DNA from: Streptomyces sp. HM190 | GTDB lineage: Bacteria > Actinomycetota > Actinomycetes > Streptomycetales > Streptomycetaceae | Reading direction: 5' to 3' | NCBI RefSeq assembly: GCF_009857135.1 | Contig: NZ_CP047318.1 | Span: forward strand, 6,200,001-6,264,000 | Length of the DNA stretch: 64,000 bases | Shown here: positions 7,998 through 14,421 of the stretch, one piece after another | Position numbering within the stretch: position 1 is the first letter of the stretch | Layout of the letters: every line of letters starts with the position of its first letter | The notes under the pieces: generated by a model | Database searches by the model: none | The model's input: the letters and a program-made list of their open reading frames with translations, nothing else | What the model was told of the DNA's origin: nothing | Position numbers and translations under genes: made by a program

Positions 7998-9155
7998 ATG
8001 AGCACCGAGAACCTCCCCCAGAGCCCTGAGCAGCCGTCCCGCAAGCCGCGCGTGGCCGTCGTCTTCGGCGGCCGCAGCTCGGAACACGGGATCTCCGTGG
8101 TCACGGCCGGCGCCGTCCTGCGCGCCATCGACCGGACGAAGTACGACGTCCTGCCGATCGGCATCACCCGGGACGGCCGGTGGGCGCTCACCGCCGACGA
8201 GCCGGAGCGCATGGCGATCAGCGACCGCCGCACACCGACCGTCGAGGAACTCGCCGAGTCCCAGGAGGGCGGCGTGGTGCTCCCCGTCGACCCGGCCAAC
8301 CGCGAGGTCGTCTACAGCGAGCCCGGTTCGGTGCCCAAGGCGCTCGGCGAGGTCGACGTCGTCTTCCCCGTGCTGCACGGCCCGTACGGCGAGGACGGCA
8401 CCCTCCAGGGTCTGCTGGAGCTGTCCGGTGTCCCTTACGTCGGCTCGGGTGTCCTCGCCTCGGCCGTCGGCCAGGACAAGGAGTACATGAAGCGGGTGTT
8501 CACCTCCTTCGGGCTGCGGGTCGGCCCGTACCTGGTGATCCGGCCGCGCGAATGGCAGCTCGACGAGTCCGCCGCCCGCAAGAAGATCATCGACTTCGCC
8601 GGCGAGCACGGCTGGCCGCTCTTCGTGAAGCCGGCCCGCGCGGGCTCCTCCATCGGCATCACCAAGGTCGACGACCTGTCCGGCCTGGACGAGGCGATCG
8701 CGGAGGCCCAGAGCCACGACCCGAAGATCCTGGTCGAGGCCGCGCTGCGGGGCCGCGAGATCGAGTGCGGCGTGCTGGAGTTCGAGGACGGCCCCCGTGC
8801 CTCCGTGCCCGCCGAGATCCCGCCGCCCGAGACCCACGCGTACTACGACTTCGAGGCCAAGTACATCGACTCGACGCCGGGCATCGTCCCGGCGCCGCTG
8901 ACGCAGGAGGAGACCGCCGAGGTGCGGCGCCTCGCCGTCGACGCCTTCGAGGCCGCCTCTTGCGAGGGCCTGGTCCGCGCGGACTTCTTCCTCACGGAGG
9001 ACGGCCACTTCGTCATCAACGAGATCAACACGCTGCCCGGTTTCACGCCGATCTCGATGTACCCGGCGATGTGGCAGGCGAGCGGCATCGCCTACCCGGA
9101 GCTGGTGGACCGCCTGATCCAGGCGGCACTGCGCAGGCCGACGGGCCTTCGCTGA
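7998..9155 (+). CDS. ddlA: D-alanine--D-alanine ligase
   Basis: Ddl joins two D-alanines for peptidoglycan precursors. The 385-residue ATP-grasp enzyme begins with RVAVVFGGRSSEHGISVVTAG and carries VFPVLHGPYGEDGTLQG, the ATP-binding lysine region FVKPARAGSSIG and the metal-binding NEINTLPGFTPISMYP. The Y in the omega-loop position (YDFEAKYID) is typical of D-Ala-D-Ala rather than D-Ala-D-Lac ligases, so there is no sign of vancomycin-type resistance. It has its own short upstream region after gpsA and a strong terminator after it. Confidence 0.96.
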   Translation: MSTENLPQSPEQPSRKPRVAVVFGGRSSEHGISVVTAGAVLRAIDRTKYDVLPIGITRDGRWALTADEPERMAISDRRTPTVEELAESQEGGVVLPVDPANREVVYSEPGSVPKALGEVDVVFPVLHGPYGEDGTLQGLLELSGVPYVGSGVLASAVGQDKEYMKRVFTSFGLRVGPYLVIRPREWQLDESAARKKIIDFAGEHGWPLFVKPARAGSSIGITKVDDLSGLDEAIAEAQSHDPKILVEAALRGREIECGVLEFEDGPRASVPAEIPPPETHAYYDFEAKYIDSTPGIVPAPLTQEETAEVRRLAVDAFEAASCEGLVRADFFLTEDGHFVINEINTLPGFTPISMYPAMWQASGIAYPELVDRLIQAALRRPTGLR

Positions 9156-9170
9156 CGCAGGCGGCACCCC

Positions 9171-9204
9171 CGAGGGGGCGATCCCCCTGGGGGTCGCCCC
9201 CTCG
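9171..9204. terminator. Terminator after ddl
   Basis: CGAGGGGGCGA (9171-9181) pairs perfectly with TCGCCCCCTCG (9194-9204); the 12-nt loop TCCCCCTGGGGG is itself self-complementary. It sits 15 bp after the ddl stop and at the truncated end of the DUF3515 relic on the other strand. Confidence 0.75.
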
Positions 9205-9560
9205 ATCGCGGGTACCACTCCGTCAGCAGGCCGTTCACCGTCGACCGCGTCGGCGGTGCCGTCTCCCGGCCGCCGCCGGGTCCGTCGTCCTCGGCGGCCG
9301 GGGCACACGGCAGCGCAGTATGATCGCCGGGCTGCCCCGGCCCGCCGTCAGCGGCGAGGCCGGCTCCGGGTCCCGGCGGCCGAGACCGTCCACCTGCCGC
9401 GGCGACGCCCCGTCCGGGTTCCGGCACAGCTTCGTGACGGTCGCGTCCGGTCCGGGAACCGCCGCTGATCCGCCGTCGTCTGCTGAGGAGCAGCCCGCGA
9501 CGGCGATCAACGAGACCACCGGGACGGGCAGCCGGGGACAACGCAGCGCCGGTGCCGCGA
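9205..9560 (-). pseudogene. Decayed DUF3515-type lipoprotein gene
   Basis: On the minus strand one frame encodes VVSLIAVAGCSSADD (a lipoprotein lipobox with Cys at LIAVAGC), then a stretch typical of DUF3515 proteins: ATVTKLCRN, PRQVDGLGRRDPEPAS and SPAIILRCRVPRPP. The frame then runs into a non-homologous Arg-rich tail (stop near 9235). Pieces that resemble the next part of the family (ADAV, then TVNGLLTEWYP) continue in the two other frames, and the rest of the domain is absent because the ddl terminator follows. No good ATG/RBS precedes the signal peptide. I read this as a frameshifted and truncated relic. A DUF3515 gene at this place (between ddl and thiL) is expected from my memory of Streptomyces gene order. 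Confidence 0.6.
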
Positions 9561-9589
9561 GGAGCGCACCGGCCGAGGGCAGACGGGGG

Positions 9590-9823
9590 CTACAGGTGCA
9601 CGACCGGGCAGGTCAGCGTGCGGGTGATGCCGTCCACTTGCTGGATCTTGGCGACCACCAGCCGGCCGAGATCATCCACGGTGTCGGCCTGGGCGCGGAC
9701 GATGACGTCGTAGGGACCCGTCACGTCCTCGGCCTGGACGACTCCAGGGATCTTGCTGATCGTGTCGGCGACGGTCGACGCCTTGCCGACCTCCGTCTGG
9801 ATCAGGATGTACGCCTGTACCAC
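9590..9823 (-). CDS. Lrp/AsnC-type stand-alone ligand-binding (RAM) domain protein
   Basis: A 77-residue protein consisting only of the Lrp/AsnC effector-binding alpha/beta sandwich (VQAYILIQTEVGKAS..., GPYDVIVRAQADTVDDL, ITRTLTCPVV), with no DNA-binding domain. The GTG at 9823 is preceded by GGAGG; a longer upstream frame is not homologous. Such single-domain proteins probably sense amino acids or modulate full-length Lrp proteins; no target is known. It is divergent from thiL. Confidence 0.85.
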   Translation of the reverse strand: MVQAYILIQTEVGKASTVADTISKIPGVVQAEDVTGPYDVIVRAQADTVDDLGRLVVAKIQQVDGITRTLTCPVVHL

Positions 9824-10041
9824 GGAACCTCCAGGGCGGCCACGAGGATCATGTGGGGAAAAGGAACGCCACGGTATCGCGTAGTCGTGCGTCGCGGGGA
9901 GACCCGCACATGCCGCGCCGCGCGGACCGGGGCGTGGGGAGTGCGGAAGTTGACGGTCGACTCGACCGTACCGAGGGCGAGGACCGCTCGCGACCGGGCG
10001 CGGGCGACACTGGAAGCGGCACAAGAAGGGGCGATACGACG

Positions 10042-11007
10042 ATGAAGGGCACCGTGGGAGAGCTGGGGGAGTTCGGGCTCATCAGGGAGCTCACCTCCCG
10101 GCTCACCACCACCCCGGCGGTCCGGGTCGGCCCCGGCGACGACGCCGCTGTGGTGGCCGCGCCGGACCGCCGGGTCGTGGCGAGCACCGACCTCCTGCTG
10201 GAGGGGCGGCACTTCCGCCGCGACTGGTCCACGGCGTACGACGTCGGGCGCAAGGCGGCCGCCCAGAACCTGGCGGACATCGCCGCCATGGGTGCCGTGC
10301 CCACCGCGCTCCTCCTCGGTCTGGTCGCTCCGGTCGACCTCCCGGTGACCTGGGCGACCGAGCTGATGGACGGCCTGCGCGACGAGTGCCAGGTCGCCGG
10401 GGCGGCCGTCGTGGGCGGTGACGTCGTCCGCGGCGACACCATCATGATCTCCATCACCGCGCTCGGTGATCTGCGCAACCACGAGCCCGTGACCAGGGCC
10501 GGGGCGCAGCCCGGCGACGTCGTGGCCGTCACCGGCTGGCTCGGCTGGTCCGCCGCCGGGCACGCGGTCCTCTCCCGCGGTTTCCGCTCGCCGCGCGCCT
10601 TCGTGGAGGCCCACCGCCGTCCCGAGCCGCCGTACCACGCGGGTCCGGCCGCCGCCGGCCTGGGCGCGACCGCGATGTGCGACGTGAGCGACGGGCTGAT
10701 CGCCGACCTCGGGCACATCGCGGAGGCCAGCAACTGCCGCATCGACATCCGCTCCGGCGCGATCGACATCCCGTCCCAGATGAACGACATCGGTCAGGCC
10801 GTCGGCGTCGACCCCATCCAGTGGGTGCTCACCGGGGGCGAGGACCACGCGATCGTGGCGACGTTCCCGCCGGACGTGAAGCTGCCGGCCCGCTGGAAGG
10901 TGATCGGCGAGGTCCTCAACCCGTCGGCGCTGCCGCAGGTCACCGTGGACGGGGCGCCCTGGACCAACAAGGGCGGCTGGGACCACTTCGCGGACATAGA
11001 GTCGTGA
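10042..11007 (+). CDS. thiL: Thiamine-monophosphate kinase
   Basis: ThiL phosphorylates thiamine monophosphate to thiamine diphosphate. The 321-residue PurM-like ATPase shows VGPGDDAAVV, STDLLLEGRHFRRDW, AAQNLADIAAMGA, VVGGDVVRGD, DVSDGLIADLGHIAE and LTGGEDHAIVA, in family order. The ATG at 10042 (MKGTVGELGEFGLI) is chosen because homology begins there. Its stop overlaps the GTG of thiD by 4 bp, making a two-gene thiamine operon. I see no TPP riboswitch upstream. Confidence 0.95.
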   Translation: MKGTVGELGEFGLIRELTSRLTTTPAVRVGPGDDAAVVAAPDRRVVASTDLLLEGRHFRRDWSTAYDVGRKAAAQNLADIAAMGAVPTALLLGLVAPVDLPVTWATELMDGLRDECQVAGAAVVGGDVVRGDTIMISITALGDLRNHEPVTRAGAQPGDVVAVTGWLGWSAAGHAVLSRGFRSPRAFVEAHRRPEPPYHAGPAAAGLGATAMCDVSDGLIADLGHIAEASNCRIDIRSGAIDIPSQMNDIGQAVGVDPIQWVLTGGEDHAIVATFPPDVKLPARWKVIGEVLNPSALPQVTVDGAPWTNKGGWDHFADIES

Positions 11008-11822
11008 CCGGGGCGCCGGGCGCGCCGCCCAGGGTGCTCACGGTCGCCGGTTCCGACTCCGGGGGCGGCGCCGGCATCCAGGCCGACCTCAAGACCATGC
11101 TGGCGCTCGGCGTGCACGGCATGAGCGTCGTCACGGCGGTCACCGCGCAGAACTCCCTCGGGGTGCGGGGCGCTTGGGAGCTTCCGGTGGAGGCCGTCCG
11201 CGCCCAGTACCGCAGTGTCGTCGACGACATCGGCGTCGAGGCCGTCAAGACCGGCATGCTCGCCTCCGCCGAACTCGTCGAGACAGTCGCCGAGTTGCTC
11301 GCCGCCACGGACGCCCCCGTGGTCGTCGACCCGGTCGGTGTCTCCAAGCACGGCGACCCGCTGCTCGCCGCGTCGGCCCTGGACTCCGTCCGTGAGCGGC
11401 TGCTGCCCACGGCGACCGTCGCCACCCCCAACCTCGACGAGGTCGCCCAACTCACCGGGGTGCGGGTCGCGTCGGAGGCGGGGATGCGCGAGGCCGCGCG
11501 GGCGGTGCTGGCGTACGGGCCCCGGTGGGTGGTGATCAAGGGCGGGCACCTGGCCGGGGACGCCGTCGACCTGCTCACCGACGGCTCCGAGGAGCACTGG
11601 CTGCGGGCGCCGCGGTACGACAACCGGCACACGCACGGCACGGGCTGCACGCTGGCCTCGGCGATCGCCGCGCAGCTCGCGCGGGGGCTGACCGTGCCGG
11701 AGGCCGTCGCGGCGGCCAAGGAGTACGTCACCGGGGCGATCGCCGCCGGGTTCCCCCTCGGCGGAGGCATCGGGCCCGTGGATCACGGGTGGGCGCTCGC
11801 ACGGGGTGGTCCGGCGGCCTGA
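11004..11822 (+). CDS. thiD: Hydroxymethylpyrimidine/phosphomethylpyrimidine kinase
   Basis: ThiD phosphorylates HMP and HMP-P for thiamine synthesis. The 272-residue ribokinase-like enzyme has VAGSDSGGGAGIQADLKT near residue 14, VKTGML, DPVGVSKHGDPLL, TPNLDEVAQLTG and the ATP/anion-hole motif HGTGCTLASAIAA near residue 211. The GTG start overlaps the thiL stop. It ends 240 bp from the convergent rpmB. Confidence 0.95.
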   Translation: MTGAPGAPPRVLTVAGSDSGGGAGIQADLKTMLALGVHGMSVVTAVTAQNSLGVRGAWELPVEAVRAQYRSVVDDIGVEAVKTGMLASAELVETVAELLAATDAPVVVDPVGVSKHGDPLLAASALDSVRERLLPTATVATPNLDEVAQLTGVRVASEAGMREAARAVLAYGPRWVVIKGGHLAGDAVDLLTDGSEEHWLRAPRYDNRHTHGTGCTLASAIAAQLARGLTVPEAVAAAKEYVTGAIAAGFPLGGGIGPVDHGWALARGGPAA

Positions 11823-11993
11823 CGCCGGCGGTCCGACGCCGGACCGGGGCGCGGCCCTGCCCGTACGGACTGTCGGTCCGGTGCAGGGCGGGCTGCCGGT
11901 CCGGCGCTCGACGGGGACCGTGCGGGCCGTCCGCGTCGAGGCGCGGCGGCGCCCGCGGGGGCGGTCAGCTGCGAGTGTGCGGGCACGGCAAAA

Positions 11994-12020
11994 AGCCGGC
12001 CCACCATGGGTGGACCGGCT
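11994..12020 (-). terminator. Rho-independent terminator of rpmB
   Basis: AGCCGGCCCACC and GGTGGACCGGCT form a 12-bp stem (one mismatch) with a 3-nt loop. On the minus strand the stem is followed by TTTTT, giving a classical intrinsic terminator 42 bp after the rpmB stop. Confidence 0.8.
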
Positions 12021-12061
12021 CTGTGCAGCGAACCAGCAGGTGGCCGCGCGCTAGCTGAGCG

Positions 12062-12247
12062 TCAGCGCGAGACCTTGCCGGCCTTGATGCACGAGGTGCA
12101 AGCGTTCACGCGCTTCGGCGTCCCGCCCACCACGGTACGCACACGCTGGATGTTCGGGTTCCAGCGGCGGGACGTACGGCGGTGCGAGTGCGAGATGTTG
12201 TTGCCGAAGCCCGGCCCCTTGCCGCAGACGTCGCAGTTGGCAGCCAC
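12062..12247 (-). CDS. rpmB: 50S ribosomal protein L28 (zinc-binding, C+ type)
   Basis: The 61-residue L28 has both CxxC pairs (CDVCGKGP near residue 5 and CTSCIKAGK near residue 50), so it is the zinc-containing paralogue rather than a zinc-independent, Zur-controlled one. The GTG at 12247 has GGAG at a good distance. It is transcribed away from the FakA-like gene. Two palindromes lie just upstream (see separate entry). Confidence 0.96.
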   Translation of the reverse strand: MAANCDVCGKGPGFGNNISHSHRRTSRRWNPNIQRVRTVVGGTPKRVNACTSCIKAGKVSR

Positions 12248-12282
12248 GGGTCACTCCAAAGACTTCAGATGCACTTACGGTT

Positions 12283-12322
12283 GATCCCGGCATGCCGGGA
12301 TCACGATCCCGATACCGGGATC
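12283..12322. promoter_or_regulatory. Tandem palindromes upstream of rpmB
   Basis: A perfect 20-bp palindrome (GATCCCGGCATGCCGGGATC, 12283-12302) is followed after 2 bp by a second, imperfect 18-bp one with the same GATCCCG/CGGGATC arms (12305-12322). They lie 36-75 bp before the rpmB start codon. They could be a repressor site bound by two dimers, or adjacent hairpins in the leader. The regulator is unknown. Confidence 0.45.
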
Positions 12323-12545
12323 TGAGTGGCGTTGCCAGGGGGAAGGCCCGGTCTGGATCGGTGATCCGGATCGGGCAACCGGAGCAGCATACAACGGCTG
12401 CGTCCGTACAACGAAACTACCATGGCTGGTCGGGGCCTCGCCCCGGCCCTCTTACCGGCGGTCACGGCCGCGGGTCTACGCTGCGTGCGGCGTGCGGCGT
12501 TCCGCCGGCGCCCGTCCAGCAGCCAGGCAGCTCAAGGAGGCGCAG

Positions 12546-14324
12546 GTGCCGCAGGTGCCGCAGACATTCTTCGATGCTCTCGCGGTGCGCACCTGGTGCG
12601 GCCTCGCGCTGGCCGCCCTGGGGCGGGCCCGTGAGGAGATCGACGCGATCAACGTCTATCCGGTGGCCGACGGCGACACCGGGACGAACCTCTACCTGAC
12701 GATGGAGTCCGCGGCGGCGGCCGTGGAGGCGGTGTTCGCGGGCCACGAGACGGGCGCGGTGCCCGGCTCGCCCGCCGCCGGGCAGCCGACGCTCGCCGAG
12801 GCCGCGCGGGCCATGGCGCACGGCGCGCTCATAGGCGCCCGGGGGAACTCCGGGACGATCCTCGCGCAGCTCCTGCGCGGTATGGCCCAGGTGCTCGCGG
12901 ACGACGGTGAGGCCGCTCACACCGACGGCCAGGGGCTCCGTCTCGCTCTCCGCCGTGCCGCCGACTCCGCACGGGAGGCCGTCGCCCACCCCGTGGAGGG
13001 CACCGTCCTCACGGTCGCCTCCGCGGCCGCCGACGCGGTGGTGGACGCGGAGGGCGACTGCGGCACGGTGGCCCGCGCCGCCTACGAGGGCGCCGGTACG
13101 GCGCTGCTGGCGACCCCCGGGCAACTGGCGGTGCTGGCGCGCGCGGGTGTCGTGGACGCGGGCGGGCGCGGCCTGGTGGCGGTGCTGGCCGCACTGGTGG
13201 AGACGTTCACGGGGGAGGTCCCGAAGGCGCACGTCCACGCCGCCGCCGTCGCCTCGGCGGAGCTGCCGACCCCGTACGCGCGCGTGACCGTGGCATGGAC
13301 CGGCCCCGCCGACGAGGGCCCCGACGGCGGCGACGTCGCGCGCGACGCGGGGCACGTCGGGCCGGAGGTGTGCGCCGACGACCGGCCCGGCGCCGGTGGG
13401 CCCGCCTTCGAGGTGATCTACCTGCTGGAGGCGGACGACGAGGCGGTGGCCCGGCTGCGCGCCAGGCTGGACGGGCTGGGCGACTCGCTCGTCGTGGTCG
13501 GCGGGGACGGCCTGTGGAACGTCCATGTGCACGTCGACGACGCGGGCGCGGCTGTGGAGGCGGGGGTCGAGGCCGGGCGGCCGTACCGGATCCGGATCAC
13601 GCACTTCGGGGCCGAGGACGCGCACATGGCCGGCCGGACCGGGCGGCAGCCGCGTGAGCGGGCCCAGCGCGCCGTCGTGGCCGTCGTCCCGGGGGAGGGC
13701 CTGGCGGGGCTGTACGCGGAGGCGGGCGCGACCACGGTGCTGGCCCGCCCCGGGGAGCCGCCCGCCAGCGGGGAGCTGGTGGAGGCCGTACGGCGGGCCC
13801 ACGCGCGCGAGGTGGTGCTCCTGCCCAACGACGCGGAGCTGCGCCACACGGCGGCCGCGGCGGCGGAACAGGCCCGCGCCGAGGGCGTACGGGTGGCGCT
13901 GATCCCGACCCGGTCCGCCGTCCAGGGCATCGCCGCCCTCGCGGTCCACGAGCCGGGCCGGCGCTTCGACGAGGACGTCGTCTCCATGACCTCCGCGGCG
14001 GGCGCCACGCGGTACGCCGAGGTCGTCATCGCCGAGCGCCAGTCCTGGACCATGGCCGGCATCTGCCAGGCGGGCGACGTCCTCGGTCTCATCGACGGGG
14101 ACGTGGCCGTCATCGGCGACGACGTCACGGCGACCGCCACCAGGGTCGTCGACCGCATGCTCGCCGCCGGCGGCGAGATGGTCACCCTGGTCCTCGGCGA
14201 CGCGGCCCCCACCGACATCGCCGACCACGTGGAGACCAGCCTCCGCGAGTCCCACCTGGGCGTGGACACGGTGGTCTACCGGGGCGGCCGCCAGGGCGCG
14301 CTCCTGCTGATCGGCGTCGAATAG
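12546..14324 (+). CDS. DhaL/DAK-domain protein, FakA-like fatty acid kinase subunit
   Basis: The 592-residue protein has an N-terminal DhaL domain with the Mg-nucleotide motif NVYPVADGDTGTNLYLTM (about residues 36-53) and ARGNSGTILAQLLRG (about 98-112), then a middle region and a C-terminal FakA-type domain (GRTGRQPRERAQRAVVAVVPGEGL onward). In Firmicutes the orthologue YloV/FakA sits beside rpmB and recG and phosphorylates fatty acids bound to DegV-type FakB proteins; the same neighbours occur here, except for the two-gene insertion before recG. The GTG at 12546 follows AAGGAGG. No FakB gene is in the window. Confidence 0.85.
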   Translation: MPQVPQTFFDALAVRTWCGLALAALGRAREEIDAINVYPVADGDTGTNLYLTMESAAAAVEAVFAGHETGAVPGSPAAGQPTLAEAARAMAHGALIGARGNSGTILAQLLRGMAQVLADDGEAAHTDGQGLRLALRRAADSAREAVAHPVEGTVLTVASAAADAVVDAEGDCGTVARAAYEGAGTALLATPGQLAVLARAGVVDAGGRGLVAVLAALVETFTGEVPKAHVHAAAVASAELPTPYARVTVAWTGPADEGPDGGDVARDAGHVGPEVCADDRPGAGGPAFEVIYLLEADDEAVARLRARLDGLGDSLVVVGGDGLWNVHVHVDDAGAAVEAGVEAGRPYRIRITHFGAEDAHMAGRTGRQPRERAQRAVVAVVPGEGLAGLYAEAGATTVLARPGEPPASGELVEAVRRAHAREVVLLPNDAELRHTAAAAAEQARAEGVRVALIPTRSAVQGIAALAVHEPGRRFDEDVVSMTSAAGATRYAEVVIAERQSWTMAGICQAGDVLGLIDGDVAVIGDDVTATATRVVDRMLAAGGEMVTLVLGDAAPTDIADHVETSLRESHLGVDTVVYRGGRQGALLLIGVE

Positions 14325-14421
14325 CCCCGACGGGGCGCGGTCCGGGGCGGCGGGAGCCGTCAGGGTGCGGGCGACGGGCGAAGGGCGAGCCCGTGCGGGG
14401 CCCGCCCCCGTCCTGCCGACC

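Noticed and set aside
9842..10041. Thiamine pyrophosphate riboswitch before thiL
   Set aside because: The conserved TPP core (CUGAGA and its partner ACC stretch) is not seen in the leader.
12462..14255. Very long open frame antisense to the FakA-like gene
   Set aside because: High G+C DNA produces long shadow frames. The sense strand has clear DhaL motifs and a ribosome-binding site, and the antisense product is not recognisable.
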